Below are positions 44,671 through 56,046 of a DNA stretch of 64,000 bases, piece by piece; the first letter of the stretch is position 1, and every line of letters begins with the position of its first letter. Source of the DNA: Alteromonas sp. LOR. GTDB lineage: Bacteria > Pseudomonadota > Gammaproteobacteria > Enterobacterales > Alteromonadaceae. The notes beneath the pieces are model-generated. The model saw only the letters and a program-made list of their open reading frames with translations. It searched no databases and was not told where the DNA came from. The position numbers and the translations under genes are program-made. The stretch covers positions 124,001 through 188,000 of the forward strand of contig NZ_JQFW01000002.1 of NCBI RefSeq assembly GCF_000753865.1, given 5' to 3'.

Positions 44671-45726
44671 CTAATCTGCGTCCAGCGTTAACCAGTCAAT
44701 CGAATTGATTCGACTTAGCGCAATATAAAAAAGGGTGTCACCTGGATTCAGTGTGCCCTCTAATGGAGGATTCACCACCATGTCTTTCACTTGCCCGCGT
44801 GGCGCATAACCAATAAATATGGCGTCGTGCTTGCGTTTCAAGTTCATAAATAACTTTGCGATTGAGATTGCAGGGCTCGACGCTGGAATTTTTACCGAAA
44901 ACTGGGCTTGGCCCTCATCAATACTCAACAGGTCGTGGTGCAGCATGCTCGAGCCAGGGTCGAAGGCTGATTTTGCCAGCATTTCAACGGCAACGCTGGG
45001 GGTACATTCAACCTTAGGGCAATGGTCTTGCAGCAGGTCGACTAAGCTTTCGTCTTCAAAATATGCCACTTGATGTGCATCGGGGTTACTCTTCGTGCAA
45101 TAAAGCGCAGTGGTCATGGTGACGTCGTCGTAAGGGTTATCTAGCAAAATAGTCGACGCCGAGGAAACGCAGGCTCTGTCCATGTCTTCATCTTTGTTGA
45201 ACGAGTCTACTTTGACAAATTCGATAACACCGGGCATGGGGTTACTAATATCGGCTTTTACGCACAGCACAATATCAGGTTTAGGGCTCATTGCATTTCG
45301 CTCCTGTAACAGGAGGTTAAGTAGCAGCATGGTTCGCTGTTCATTCCAGCCGATAACCAGTATGTGGTTGTTAACATCTAAGCTTGTCATACCCAATAAC
45401 CCTTTTCTCCATTGTTCAGACACCCACGCGGCCAATCGGCCAATAACCATGGCAAAAATACTTAAGCCCAGCGGAATGACGTATATCGCCACTATGAGTT
45501 TTCCCGCCGAAGTTATCGGCGATAAGTCGCCGTAGCCCACTGTCGAGGCCGTTACTGCTAACCAGTAAAAGAAGTCGACGCTGTTAATGAGCTCATTTTC
45601 ATTTGCAGCATAAAGCAGCCAATAGCTACTTACTGCGTAAAACGCCGTTACGCCTAAAATGGTATACCAGCGAGATTCTGCGAAATACTGCAGCATGACT
45701 TTGCGCAGTTTTATCCATGGGGACAT
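44671..45726 (-). CDS. Two-helix potassium channel with RCK domain
   Basis: A 351-residue protein. TM1 (about 17-40), pore loop with selectivity filter TVGYGDLSP, TM2 (VAIYVIPLGLSIFAMVIGRL), then an RCK/TrkA-N domain starting NHILVIGWNEQRT and a TrkA-C-like end (VKDMVVNPPLEGTLNPGDTLFYIA). It should conduct K+ under control of a cytoplasmic ligand. It sits inside the yjf-type set, between the PspA-like gene and the yjfK-like gene, a place where E. coli has no channel. A terminator lies upstream of it. Confidence 0.88.
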   Translation of the reverse strand: MSPWIKLRKVMLQYFAESRWYTILGVTAFYAVSSYWLLYAANENELINSVDFFYWLAVTASTVGYGDLSPITSAGKLIVAIYVIPLGLSIFAMVIGRLAAWVSEQWRKGLLGMTSLDVNNHILVIGWNEQRTMLLLNLLLQERNAMSPKPDIVLCVKADISNPMPGVIEFVKVDSFNKDEDMDRACVSSASTILLDNPYDDVTMTTALYCTKSNPDAHQVAYFEDESLVDLLQDHCPKVECTPSVAVEMLAKSAFDPGSSMLHHDLLSIDEGQAQFSVKIPASSPAISIAKLFMNLKRKHDAIFIGYAPRGQVKDMVVNPPLEGTLNPGDTLFYIALSRINSIDWLTLDAD

Positions 45727-45800
45727 AAAAGAAGTAACCCGTGTTTTCCGTGCGTTAACTGTGCCTTGAAGCGTTTAACTTGTCTAGCCGTGCTAAAACT

Positions 45801-45833
45801 AAAAAAAGGGGGAGCGTAAACGCTCCCCCTTTT
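45801..45833 (-). terminator. Rho-independent terminator between yjfJ and the channel gene
   Basis: A 9-base GC-rich stem (GGGGGAGCG / CGCTCCCCC) with a TAAA loop is followed on the minus strand by seven T. It splits the yjf-type set into two transcription units. Confidence 0.93.
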
Positions 45834-45843
45834 GGCTATCTTT

Positions 45844-46524
45844 TTACTTGCCTAAAATTCTAGCAAGTTCATCGTCAGCAGATGTTTTTCCGCCCTTGAT
45901 GCCTGCATCAGCCAGTCGTTTTTCAAGATCGCTACTCGATTCTTCACCCGCTAGCTCTTCGGCGGCTTGAAGCTCAGCATTACGCATTTTTTGCTTATCT
46001 TGAATACGGGACAGTGATTCTGTGGCCGTTTTCATTTTGCTGTTTGCGCCCATGTGTCGTGATGACACTGCAACTTGTGCTTTTTGCACGCTTTCTGTGG
46101 CTTTCACCATATCAACCTGCTGCTCAAGGCGGCGAAGGTTGGCTTTAGCTTGCTGAATGTTTTGCGCTAACTGCTTTTCCGATTGCTTGAACTGGTCGAG
46201 GTATGACTGCTCTTGCGCTCGCTCTTCATTTAGCTCAGACACCTTTTGTGCACAGTCGAGGGCAAGTTGACGATCATTATCTACTGCTTTTCTAGCATGT
46301 GCTTCATATTCTGCGATGGATGAATCAAAGCTTTCTACTTTTTGCTGCGACAGCTTACATTTTGCAAGAATCTGAGTACGTGCGTGGTCAGATTTGCGTA
46401 ACTCTTCTTTCGCTTCTCTAATTTCCTGCTCCAGAATTCGGATGGCCTGACTGTCGGCCACTGACTGCGCTGCTTCGGTAGCGCCACCCTTTACTGCGGT
46501 AATTAACTTTTTCCACACTGACAT
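45844..46524 (-). CDS. yjfJ: PspA/IM30-family protein (YjfJ)
   Basis: A 226-residue protein that is almost all coiled coil (about 25-200), for example KANLRRLEQQVDMVKATESV, with the PspA/IM30 start SVWKKLITAVKGGATEAAQ. PspA proteins bind and stabilise stressed inner membranes and are related to ESCRT-III. It follows the DUF2170 gene after 23 bases and is ended by a strong terminator. Confidence 0.88.
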   Translation of the reverse strand: MSVWKKLITAVKGGATEAAQSVADSQAIRILEQEIREAKEELRKSDHARTQILAKCKLSQQKVESFDSSIAEYEAHARKAVDNDRQLALDCAQKVSELNEERAQEQSYLDQFKQSEKQLAQNIQQAKANLRRLEQQVDMVKATESVQKAQVAVSSRHMGANSKMKTATESLSRIQDKQKMRNAELQAAEELAGEESSSDLEKRLADAGIKGGKTSADDELARILGK

Positions 46525-46547
46525 TTGCTTCTCCTTCGAAGTAAATT

Positions 46548-46937
46548 TTAGTTAAGGTGCATTTCGTAAGCATCTAAGAAAGATGCAACGTTCTGAAACA
46601 AGGTTTCAACTTCAATAACAATACTCTCGCCTTTAGACTGCGCACTTAGCGCACCAAATGCGGTGTAGTACTCATCACCACCAATGGTTGATATTCCAAC
46701 GGTTGTGAGTGGAAACACCATGTGAGAAGACAGTATTTCATGGTCTAACGCGTGCTTGTCTTTCACTTCTGAAGCAGCAAACAAGAGGCTTTCTACTAAA
46801 ATTTGCTCACCACTGATTGCTAGCCAGGCATCGATGCCATCTTGATTAGCAATGAGTAAGCAATTTTCCTCTCGTGTTACCACAAAGTCATCAACCTCTT
46901 TTAGTAAGGCTTCGATGCTTTCCAGTTCCCAACTCAT
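46548..46937 (-). CDS. yjfI: DUF2170 protein (YjfI)
   Basis: A 129-residue acidic soluble protein of the DUF2170 family, as encoded before the PspA-like yjfJ in E. coli: SWELESIEALLKEVDDF, ILSSHMVFPLTTVGIS, GGDEYYTAFGALS. It is the first gene of the set. Function unknown; it may adjust the PspA-like partner. Confidence 0.85.
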   Translation of the reverse strand: MSWELESIEALLKEVDDFVVTREENCLLIANQDGIDAWLAISGEQILVESLLFAASEVKDKHALDHEILSSHMVFPLTTVGISTIGGDEYYTAFGALSAQSKGESIVIEVETLFQNVASFLDAYEMHLN

Positions 46938-47194
46938 AGTGTTCTCCTTAAATTATTGAAGCGATAATGTCGTAAATGAAAAAGGTGCCGTTACCTTCGG
47001 CATTGCTACTGTAACCAGTATTTTTCATCTTCGCCAACATCTAGACTTGAAGTGTATATCCATTGTGCCATAATCGTCAATAACAAATATGCTTCTTAAG
47101 TGTAAAAAAGTGTGTTTTTGTAAATCATACGTCACAAAAGAGTCTTTTTTAGTGATGCTTTTAGTGAGGAATTTAAGGGTTGTGGAGGCAGGTG

Positions 47195-47464
47195 TTGAAC
47201 AAAGAATTAAGTGCTAAAAATGCATGGAGACAAACCGTAGCGCGGGTGATTAAGTCAGAAATGTCTGTGCGAGGCGTGAAATATCAAGACTTAAGCCAGC
47301 GGCTCGCTGCAATTGATATCGAGCAGAGTGCTGATAATTTAAGAAATAAGGTGAATAAAGGTATTATGGGGGCTGATTTAATGCTGCAAGTTCTTTATGT
47401 GCTTAAAGCTCGGCCTCTAGACGCCGCTGTGCTAGAAGAGATCTTAACTGACCTTCAGCCATGA
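47195..47464 (+). CDS. DUF6471 small putative DNA-binding protein
   Basis: An 89-residue protein of the DUF6471 type: VARVIKSEMSVRGVKYQDLS, then DNLRNKVNKGIMGADLMLQV, a helix-turn-helix-like pattern. I chose TTG 47195 because GGAGG lies 6 bases before it; the frame also opens at TTG 47180. It is divergent from the yjfI-like gene (257-base gap) and might regulate it, but this is only position. Function unknown. Confidence 0.65.
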   Translation: MNKELSAKNAWRQTVARVIKSEMSVRGVKYQDLSQRLAAIDIEQSADNLRNKVNKGIMGADLMLQVLYVLKARPLDAAVLEEILTDLQP

Positions 47465-47582
47465 TCTTGGTATGATAATAGAAATAGCAGGAACAATAGC
47501 AAGTACAAATAAACGAGCAGTAAATTGAGAGTCAAAGGCTAATGTGACGGTCAATACGCCGACTGACATAAAAGCAGCAGGC

Positions 47583-47611
47583 AAAAAAATACCCAGCACG
47601 TTGCCGGGTAT
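47583..47611 (-). terminator. Rho-independent terminator with no protein gene upstream
   Basis: On the minus strand ATACCC pairs with GGGTAT, extended by GCA/TGC around a small mismatch, and is followed by seven T. The only annotated gene to its right is queA, which points the other way. Confidence 0.8.
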
Positions 47612-47720
47612 CAAAGATAAAGAATTGTCAGGGAGAACATCATCACTATCTGGACTACATCTTAACCGATTAAGCTGGTTTGTACTAATTTTAATCAGCT
47701 GTAAGTGGTATGAAATTTCA
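47583..47720 (-). ncRNA. Candidate small RNA, antisense to the queA upstream region
   Basis: The minus strand has a TATAAT at 47727-47732 with a poor -35, then about 138 bases without a good reading frame, then a strong terminator at 47583-47611. The last third before the terminator contains an unpaired, pyrimidine-rich stretch (GTTCTCCCTGACAATTC) suited to base pairing. I do not recognise a known RNA family. This rests on promoter and terminator shape only. Confidence 0.4.
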
Positions 47721-47929
47721 TAACGGATTATATGACATCATACCTACGCGAAGACGTTTATAGTTTTTAACTGTTTTTAACGTGTTTCTCGTTATTTAAT
47801 TGCCCTTATTTTAATGGCTTATTATTGTGCTTACTGTGGTTATTGTCACGACTGCTTGTAATCACTGCTTGAAATGACTGCACTGTGCAACTTAAAATTA
47901 ACTAAGTAAGAAGAGTATCTCACCACGTT

Positions 47930-48976
47930 ATGAAACTTTCTGATTTTAGCTTCGAGCTCCCTGAAAAACTTATCGCGAAATATCCTACTGAGCAGCGTGC
48001 TGCTAGCCGCCTTTTGCGTTTAGATGGAAAAACGGGAACCGTTACCCACTCAATGTTCGCTGATATGCTATCTCTTATTGAACCTGGCGATCTGCTTGTA
48101 TTTAATGACACACGAGTTATCCCAGCCAGATTGCTCGGGAAGAAAGAAACGGGTGGGCAAGTAGAAGTGCTTATCGAACGCATTACCGCAGACAACACCG
48201 CCCTTGCTCACGTGAGAGCGAGCAAAGCGCCTAAACCAGGCACAAAGCTTGTTTTAGAAGACTGCGTTAATGTGACCGTGACGGGCCGTGATGATGCTTT
48301 ATTTATTTTGCAATTCAACCACGATGAAACCGTGTTGCAGCTATTAGAAGCTCACGGGCACATGCCATTGCCGCCCTACATAGACAGACCTGATGAAAAC
48401 TCAGACAAAGAACGCTATCAAACGGTATACAACGACAAGCCAGGTGCGGTAGCAGCGCCAACCGCTGGTTTACACTTTGACGAACACATTCTCAACGCGC
48501 TAAAAGAGAAGGGCGTTAACTTGGCCTTTGTCACTTTGCATGTGGGGGCGGGAACGTTTCAACCAGTGCGAGTAGATAATATTACCGAGCACAAAATGCA
48601 TGCCGAATATGCTGAGGTACCACAAAACGTGGTGGATGCTGTACTGCAGACTAAGGCAGCCGGTAAGCGAGTTATTGCCGTAGGTACCACCTCGGTGCGC
48701 TCTTTAGAGTCGGCGGCGAAATTCAGTACTTCGCGGAGCGATGGTGATGTCATTGGCACTTTTTACGATGACACTGAAATCTTTATTTATCCGGGGTTCG
48801 AGTTCAAAGTAGTGGATGCGATGTTTACTAATTTCCACTTACCAGAATCTACCTTGATGATGCTTATTAGTGCGTTTGCTTCTAAAGAGTATGTGATGGA
48901 TGCATACCAAGAGGCCATTGATAAGGAATATCGATTCTTCAGCTATGGCGATTCCATGTTTATCGAAAGAAGCTAG
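47930..48976 (+). CDS. queA: S-adenosylmethionine:tRNA ribosyltransferase-isomerase QueA
   Basis: A 348-residue enzyme that transfers and isomerises the ribosyl part of SAM onto 7-aminomethyl-deazaguanine in tRNA, giving epoxyqueuosine. Signatures: [64 protein letters not shown]. It stands before tgt, the usual order, with a 413-base gap that contains a separate tgt promoter. Confidence 0.97.
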   Translation: MKLSDFSFELPEKLIAKYPTEQRAASRLLRLDGKTGTVTHSMFADMLSLIEPGDLLVFNDTRVIPARLLGKKETGGQVEVLIERITADNTALAHVRASKAPKPGTKLVLEDCVNVTVTGRDDALFILQFNHDETVLQLLEAHGHMPLPPYIDRPDENSDKERYQTVYNDKPGAVAAPTAGLHFDEHILNALKEKGVNLAFVTLHVGAGTFQPVRVDNITEHKMHAEYAEVPQNVVDAVLQTKAAGKRVIAVGTTSVRSLESAAKFSTSRSDGDVIGTFYDDTEIFIYPGFEFKVVDAMFTNFHLPESTLMMLISAFASKEYVMDAYQEAIDKEYRFFSYGDSMFIERS

Positions 48977-49040
48977 TTCGGAGTTTTTGTAATAGCTTCT
49001 TAGAATAGCCTCTTGGAATGGCTTCTCGGATAGATTCTCT

Positions 49041-49067
49041 GGAAAGCGCTTTTAAATAGCGCTTTCC
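49041..49067. repeat. Perfect inverted repeat after queA
   Basis: A 10-base stem (GGAAAGCGCT / AGCGCTTTCC) with a 7-base AT loop, without a T-run after it. It may be a weak terminator or RNA-processing hairpin. The surrounding gap 48977-49389 also holds degenerate short repeats (TTCTTAGAATAGCC / TCTTGGAATGGC), the tgt promoter, and two copies of GCGCACGTT near 49296 and 49311; no other gene was found. Confidence 0.6.
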
Positions 49068-49247
49068 TTAGCTTCCTAAATAGCTATCTAAACAACTCCC
49101 TAGATAACTCCCTCAATTTTTCTTCAAACGACTATTCTCAAACATCTATTCTCAAATGCCGTTCATTCTTAATTACCCTCTTTTACGGCCAGATATTCGT
49201 TCACTTCAATAGAAACATAGATACAGGGAATGATCTCGCGTAAATTA

Positions 49248-49257
49248 CTGGTATAAT
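49248..49257 (+). promoter_or_regulatory. Extended -10 promoter before tgt
   Basis: The element CTGGTATAAT (TGG directly before TATAAT) is an extended -10; the -35 region is weak. It lies 133 bases before the tgt start and probably drives tgt-yajC-secD-secF. Confidence 0.55.
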
Positions 49258-49323
49258 CCCGCCCCATGATTTCAAACCCAGTTTTATACCCAGCGCACGT
49301 TTTTTATCAGGCGCACGTTATAG

Positions 49324-50502
<1,179 letters not shown>

Positions 50503-50554
50503 CAACGAAATAATAACGAAAATATTTGAATAACGAGAATACTTGGGGAATTTT

Positions 50555-50893
50555 ATGAGTCTATTTATCTCAAACGCGTACGCACAATCAGCTGGTGGTG
50601 CTTCACAAGGTGGCGGCATGGAAATGATAATCATGCTGGCAGTGTTTGGTCTTATCTTTTATTTCTTGCTTTATCGCCCACAAGCGAAGCGTGTTAAAGA
50701 GCATAAGAACTTAGTATCGTCACTTGGCAAAGGTGATGAAGTGCTAACCCAAGGTGGTTTAGTAGGGAAAATCACAAAAGTGTCTGACGATAAAGATTTT
50801 ATTGAAATGGCACTTAACGAAGCAAGCAACATAGTTGTGCAGAAGTCTTCAGTTACTGCTGTGTTGCCAAAAGGCACAATGAAGTCGCTGTAA
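50555..50893 (+). CDS. yajC: Sec translocase accessory protein YajC
   Basis: A 112-residue protein with one membrane helix (MIIMLAVFGLIFYFLLYRPQ) and a short cytoplasmic domain (GDEVLTQGGLVGKI). It forms a complex with SecDF at the SecYEG channel. ATG 50555 follows GGGG by 7 bases and gives the usual start; the frame opens at TTG 50543. Confidence 0.95.
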   Translation: MSLFISNAYAQSAGGASQGGGMEMIIMLAVFGLIFYFLLYRPQAKRVKEHKNLVSSLGKGDEVLTQGGLVGKITKVSDDKDFIEMALNEASNIVVQKSSVTAVLPKGTMKSL

Positions 50894-50948
50894 GTAAAAA
50901 ACGCCGGAGCCGAGACGCTTCTCGGCATCGGCACGAAAGGATTATCCA

Positions 50949-52793
50949 GTGCTAAACAAAAATTCAATATGGAAAGTATTAAGTGCGCTCTTTGTGGTTG
51001 CAATGTGTGCACTTTATGCCCTTCCCAATATTTACGGTGAAGATCACGCCGTACAAATTTCAGCAGGCCGCGATGCGGTTGTTACCCAATCAATGGTAGA
51101 GCAAGTTGAGTCTGCACTAGCTGAAAAATCAATTACGCCTAAGCGCATTGAATTCGAAAATGAGCAAATACTTGTTCGCGTTTCAGATTCTGATACCCAG
51201 CTTGTTGCTCGTGAAACCCTAGAGAGGCTGCTTGGCGACGACTACTTTGTCGCGATGAACCTAGCGCCTGATACCCCTGAGTGGCTAGAGAGTTTAGGCG
51301 GAACGCCAATGAAGCTTGGTCTAGATCTTCGCGGTGGGGTCCACTTCCTTATGGAAGTTGATATGTCTGAGGTGATCACTAAATCGTTAGAAGACGCGGA
51401 AAGCGGATTCAGAACATCCCTTCGCGGTGAAGACATTCGCTATCGCGGCGTTAAGCAAGTTGGTAATCATATCGATATTACTTTTCGCGACGAAGACGCG
51501 CTTGATAAAGCGAAATTTTTCCTGCGTAACCAAAGCCGTGACTTAACGTTTAACGACGTTGATGATCTTACGTTGCGAGCGACGTTTGCCGAGAGTAAGC
51601 TACAAGAAATTCGCGACAATGCGGTTAAGCAAAACATTACCATAATCCGTAATCGTGTTAACCAACTTGGTGTGGCCGAGCCTCTTGTGCAAAAACAAGG
51701 CGCCGATCGTATTGTGGTTCAGCTTCCAGGTATTCAGGATACTGCACGAGCAAAAGAAATTTTGAACGCGACGGCTACGCTTGAATTCCGCATGCTAGAT
51801 CAGAAAAACGACGTTCGCGACGCACTAAACGGCCGTGTACCGCCTGGTTCTCAAATTATTGAAGACCAGCAGGGTGTGCCACAGCTTTTGGAAAAGCGCA
51901 TTATGCTTACAGGTAGCCACATCATCGATGCCAACAGCGGCGTTGACGAATACGGCTTGCCTAACGTCAATATTTCTCTTGATTCTGAAGGCGGCAACAA
52001 GATGTCACGCTCTACTCGTGGCAATATCGGCAAGCCGATGGCAACCGTCTTTATTGAGTACAAGGCAACCGGTGAGCGCACTAAAGAAGATAAGCTTATT
52101 TTTGAAAAAGAAGAGCAAGTTATCTCAGTGGCGACCATTCGTGCACAGCTTGGCAGCAAGTTCCAAATTACTGGGCTAGACTCGCCAAAAGAAGCCCGCG
52201 ACCTTGCACTATTACTCCGCGCAGGTGCACTTATTGCACCTATTCAAATTGTTGAAGAGCGAACAGTAGGGCCAAGCTTGGGTAAAGAGAATATTGAACT
52301 GGGTACTCAAGCCATTGTTTACGGCTTACTTGCGGTGCTTGCCTTTATGCTGGTGTATTACAAGGCATTCGGTATTGTGGCTAATTTGGCGCTGGTGACT
52401 AACTTGGTCATGATTGTGGGCATTATGTCGATGATCCCAGGGGCAACACTAACCCTACCTGGTATGGCGGGTATTGTACTTACCGTTGGTATGGCGGTAG
52501 ATGCGAACGTGCTTATTTTTGAACGTATTCGTGAAGAACTGCGCGATGGTCGAAGTCCGCAACAAGCTATACATCACGGTTACGACAGTGCATTCTCAAC
52601 GATTTTGGATGCGAATATCACGACATTTATTGCGGGTCTTATTTTGTTCGCAGTAGGTACAGGTCCAATTAAAGGGTTCTCTATTACGCTTATGATTGGT
52701 ATTGCCACTTCTATGTTTACCGCTATTTTAGTCACGCGCGTTATCGTTAACGCAGTGTGGGGTGGAAAACGTTTAGAGAAACTGGCGATTTAA
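50949..52793 (+). CDS. secD: Protein translocase subunit SecD
   Basis: A 614-residue RND-type protein with six membrane helices and a large periplasmic domain. It uses the proton gradient to pull secreted proteins out of SecYEG. Signatures: [64 protein letters not shown]. The start is GTG with AAAGGA 7 bases before it. secF follows after 10 bases. Confidence 0.97.
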   Translation: MLNKNSIWKVLSALFVVAMCALYALPNIYGEDHAVQISAGRDAVVTQSMVEQVESALAEKSITPKRIEFENEQILVRVSDSDTQLVARETLERLLGDDYFVAMNLAPDTPEWLESLGGTPMKLGLDLRGGVHFLMEVDMSEVITKSLEDAESGFRTSLRGEDIRYRGVKQVGNHIDITFRDEDALDKAKFFLRNQSRDLTFNDVDDLTLRATFAESKLQEIRDNAVKQNITIIRNRVNQLGVAEPLVQKQGADRIVVQLPGIQDTARAKEILNATATLEFRMLDQKNDVRDALNGRVPPGSQIIEDQQGVPQLLEKRIMLTGSHIIDANSGVDEYGLPNVNISLDSEGGNKMSRSTRGNIGKPMATVFIEYKATGERTKEDKLIFEKEEQVISVATIRAQLGSKFQITGLDSPKEARDLALLLRAGALIAPIQIVEERTVGPSLGKENIELGTQAIVYGLLAVLAFMLVYYKAFGIVANLALVTNLVMIVGIMSMIPGATLTLPGMAGIVLTVGMAVDANVLIFERIREELRDGRSPQQAIHHGYDSAFSTILDANITTFIAGLILFAVGTGPIKGFSITLMIGIATSMFTAILVTRVIVNAVWGGKRLEKLAI

Positions 52794-52803
52794 GGAGCGT
52801 AAC

Positions 52804-53742
52804 ATGCAATTATTAAAACTATCCGATACCGTCAATTTCATGCGCCTTCGCATTCCCGCGATTGTGCTGTCTACTGTACTTATTTTGGGATCGTTTGTTT
52901 CTTTAGGCGTTAATAGCCTGAATTGGGGACTGGATTTCACCGGCGGTACGTTGATTGAAGTTGGCTATGAAGACAGTGCTAATTTAGAGTCAATTCGCGC
53001 TCAGTTAAATAACGCTGATTTTGAAGATGCCATTGTTCAAAACTTTGGCAGCAGCCAAGAAGTACTGATACGCATTGCACCTCGCGATGGTGTAAAAGCG
53101 GTCACTATTGGTAACCAAGTTGTTGCAGCGTTACGTGCTGACGGTACCACAGTTGACATGCGTCGTATTGAGTTTGTCGGGCCAAATGTTGGTGAAGAGC
53201 TAACAGAGCAGGGCGGTCTTGCCATGCTAGTAGCACTTATCTGTATTCTAATTTACGTGGCAATGCGTTTCGAGTGGCGTTTCGCCCTTGGCTCGGTATC
53301 GGCCTTGGCCCACGATGTTATTTTAACCTTAGGTTTGTTTTCAGTACTTCAAATTGAGTTTGATTTGACGGTACTTGCTGCGGTACTTGCGGTAATAGGT
53401 TATTCACTTAACGATACTATTGTTGTATCAGACCGTATTCGTGAAAATTTCCGTAAAATTCGCAAAGGCGAGCCAATTGATATCATCAATATATCGCTGA
53501 CTCAAACCTTAAACCGTACGATAATTACCTCGTTAACCACCGTACTAGTACTTGTTGCCTTGTTCTACAAAGGTGGCGCACTAATACACGGTTTTGCCAC
53601 AGCCCTTTTATTTGGTGTGATAGTAGGTACTTACTCATCGGTTTACATTGCAAGTTCTGTTGCTTTAGCGCTGGGTATCAGCAAAGAAGACCTCATGCCA
53701 CCACAAGTGGAGAAAGAGGGCGCTGACCAAGAGCCGCTTTAG
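52804..53742 (+). CDS. secF: Protein translocase subunit SecF
   Basis: A 312-residue partner of SecD with six membrane helices. Signatures: GLDFTGGTLIEVGYE, RIEFVGPNVGEELTEQG, VLAVIGYSLNDTIVVSDRIREN, and QTLNRTIITSLTTVL. It ends the tgt-yajC-secD-secF run and is followed by a bidirectional terminator. Confidence 0.97.
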   Translation: MQLLKLSDTVNFMRLRIPAIVLSTVLILGSFVSLGVNSLNWGLDFTGGTLIEVGYEDSANLESIRAQLNNADFEDAIVQNFGSSQEVLIRIAPRDGVKAVTIGNQVVAALRADGTTVDMRRIEFVGPNVGEELTEQGGLAMLVALICILIYVAMRFEWRFALGSVSALAHDVILTLGLFSVLQIEFDLTVLAAVLAVIGYSLNDTIVVSDRIRENFRKIRKGEPIDIINISLTQTLNRTIITSLTTVLVLVALFYKGGALIHGFATALLFGVIVGTYSSVYIASSVALALGISKEDLMPPQVEKEGADQEPL

Positions 53743-53812
53743 CCTTTCGCCGACTACTCAAAAGGAAGTCAGGAATAGGCTGAATAAAAAGTAGGTACAA
53801 AAGCAAAAACAA

Positions 53813-53844
53813 AAAAAGGTCGCTGTGTAAACAGCGACCTTTTT
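53813..53844. terminator. Bidirectional terminator between secF and suhB
   Basis: A long stem (AAAAAGGTCGCTGT / ACAGCGACCTTTTT) with a 4-base loop has A and T runs on both sides, so it can end both convergent transcripts. Confidence 0.92.
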
Positions 53845-53882
53845 ATTTATAAGGCACTTTAAAGTGGCCTACTTAAGTTTTC

Positions 53883-54659
53883 TTACTTAAGGTGCTTAAC
53901 AAGGCCTTGAACGACTTTGCCGCTTCCAGCAACGATTTCGCCTTTGTGCAAAGGATCGTTACCGCCTTTAAAGTCTGTTACCAAACCGCCTGCTTCACGA
54001 ACAATTAGCTCGCCCGCTGCAATATCCCAAGACTTAACACCGCGCTCGTAATAACCGTCGTGACGGCCAGCAGCAACGTATGCTAGGTCAAGTGCAGCAC
54101 TTCCTGCGCGACGTAAGTCACCTACTTCGTGGAAAATTTTGTTAAGGCTAAGGGCATATTCGCCAAACTGTGATTTGTTTTTAAACGGCAGACCAGTAGC
54201 AATAATGGTTTCGCTTAAATCACGAGGCTTTGATGCACGAATACGGTAACCATTAAGCTGAGCGCCTTGTCCGCGACTGGCTGTGAATAGCTCACTGCGG
54301 ATTGGGTCAAATACAACGCCTTGCTCTAGACGGCCTTTATGAAGAAGTGCGATAGAAACAGCAAAATGAGGGATGCCTTTCACAAAATTGGCGGTGCCAT
54401 CTAGCGGGTCGATAATCCACTGATAATCAGTGTCCGAGCCTAGTATCTCTCCTGACTCTTCGCCTAAAAAGCAATGATCTGGGTATGACTGCTGAATTTT
54501 ATAGATAACCGCTTGCTCTGCGTCTTTGTCAACTTGAGTAACGAAGTCGTTCAACCCCTTCGACTCTGTTGCAATTTCATTATGTTTTTCAAAACCACGA
54601 ACAATAACTGTTCCAGCCGCACGCGCAGCACGCACTGCAATATTCAGCATAGGATGCAT
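53883..54659 (-). CDS. suhB: Inositol-1-monophosphatase SuhB
   Basis: A 258-residue Mg-dependent phosphatase of the inositol monophosphatase family. Metal-site motifs: FLGEESGE, IIDPLDGTANFVKGIPHF and SWDIAAGELIVREAGG. In E. coli the protein also joins rRNA antitermination complexes. ATG 54659 has GGTGG 7 bases upstream; the frame extends to 54755 with no support. It is divergent from trmJ. Confidence 0.94.
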   Translation of the reverse strand: MHPMLNIAVRAARAAGTVIVRGFEKHNEIATESKGLNDFVTQVDKDAEQAVIYKIQQSYPDHCFLGEESGEILGSDTDYQWIIDPLDGTANFVKGIPHFAVSIALLHKGRLEQGVVFDPIRSELFTASRGQGAQLNGYRIRASKPRDLSETIIATGLPFKNKSQFGEYALSLNKIFHEVGDLRRAGSAALDLAYVAAGRHDGYYERGVKSWDIAAGELIVREAGGLVTDFKGGNDPLHKGEIVAGSGKVVQGLVKHLK

Positions 54660-55210
54660 AGATAAACCACCAATTGTAAAAGACCAATGAATTACGCAAG
54701 TTGTAGAATGTTCAAGTTGTATAATGTTGTTGTAAACAGCATTAAAACTGTACAAAAAATAGCTTGCCTAACTCGAAAACGGGCGGAGTCTAACAGAATC
54801 AATGAACGATGCAAATGAATTTGCTTTGCAGGTCTTCTTTGATCACTTAATTTAGGTGCTACCTATGTGCTGCCACACGGTACAAATTACACCTAGTACT
54901 CACTAATTCGAATGCCGCAAATTATTGAGTTAAAAGCAAGTGAGTCAAAAGTAAGCCAATAGCCATCTATACCGCTGCTGTGCTACACTTTGCGCTAATT
55001 GAAGACGTCCCTGCCTTTCTCTTAAAGCAGGCTGTTTGTTGCTGCTAAGGTTGCTAGAACTGGGTGTTACTAACCTAGTTATTGAGAGCTTTGCTTGTAA
55101 GAGCACAGTATGTAAGAGCATATGAACGTCGCCTTCTAAGGCACCGCTTTTTAAGCGCTAGCCGTAATAAGACAAAACAACTCACTATTCAGTAAATAGG
55201 TATCGCAAGC
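54660..55210. other. Divergent intergenic region between suhB and trmJ
   Basis: A 551-base gap that must hold both promoters. No gene, repeat array, terminator or RNA gene could be supported. It contains many short TTAAAG/GTAAG strings but no clear long repeat. Confidence 0.5.
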
Positions 55211-56008
55211 ATGCTTGAAAATATTCGCATTATTTTGGTTAACACCTCTCACACAGGAAATATAGGCTCTACTGCACGCGCCATGAAAACAATGGGGTTG
55301 AGTAGCTTATATTTAGTTGACCCAGTGAATGAACCTGATGGTCAAGCAAGCGCATTAGCAGCGGGTGCAGGCGACGTGCTAGCCAATGCGAAAATTGTCA
55401 ACACCCTTGAAGAAGCAGTAAAAGACTGTGGACTTGTTGTTGGCACCTCTGCACGCTCTCGCACTCACTCATGGCCAATGCTAGGACCACGAGACTGTGG
55501 TGAAAAGTTGGTACAAGAAGTCAGTAAATACCCCGTCGCATTGGTGTTTGGCCGAGAGAACAGCGGGCTTTCCAATGAAGAACTGCAGCAGTGTCATTTT
55601 CATATGTGTATTCCTGCAAACCCTGAGTACAGTTCACTAAACCTAGCAGCGGCGGTGCAGACTCTGTGTTATGAAATTCGTATGGCGTACTTGAATAGAG
55701 AAACTTACCCTGAAGTTGAAGAGGTATATCCTCTTAACGAAGACTTAGAGCGCTTTTATGTACACCTTGAGTCTACACTGGAAAAAACCTCTTTTATCCG
55801 TAAGAGCCACCCTGGGGTGGTTATGACTAAGTTACGCAGATTATTCAATCGCTCTCGTCCTGAATCACAGGAGCTTAATATTTTGCGCGGTATTTTAGCG
55901 TCAATTGATAAATCGGTTAAAGCAACTGATGAAGATGCTAGCCAAGCGTCCTCATTAGAAACGACAGATGAAGCAGCAGCTCAAACGACGAGTCAGGGTC
56001 GTAATTGA
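55211..56008 (+). CDS. trmJ: tRNA (cytidine/uridine-32-2'-O)-methyltransferase TrmJ
   Basis: A 265-residue SPOUT methyltransferase. Signatures: [53 protein letters not shown]. It methylates the ribose of position 32 in tRNA. The last ~25 residues are Ser/Thr/Ala/Glu-rich and unlike the core. It comes before cysE and iscR, the usual order in the group. Confidence 0.95.
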   Translation: MLENIRIILVNTSHTGNIGSTARAMKTMGLSSLYLVDPVNEPDGQASALAAGAGDVLANAKIVNTLEEAVKDCGLVVGTSARSRTHSWPMLGPRDCGEKLVQEVSKYPVALVFGRENSGLSNEELQQCHFHMCIPANPEYSSLNLAAAVQTLCYEIRMAYLNRETYPEVEEVYPLNEDLERFYVHLESTLEKTSFIRKSHPGVVMTKLRRLFNRSRPESQELNILRGILASIDKSVKATDEDASQASSLETTDEAAAQTTSQGRN

Positions 56009-56046
56009 TCAGAGAAATAATTAATCAGAACAGTAATGAGTAAAGC

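Larger units (their letters stand above)
47465..47929. other. Intergenic region before queA
   Basis: A 465-base AT-rich gap without a supported protein gene. It holds a minus-strand terminator with no gene to serve (47583-47611) and a TATAAT on the minus strand (47727-47732), described as a possible small RNA. The queA promoter must lie in the right part. Confidence 0.5.
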
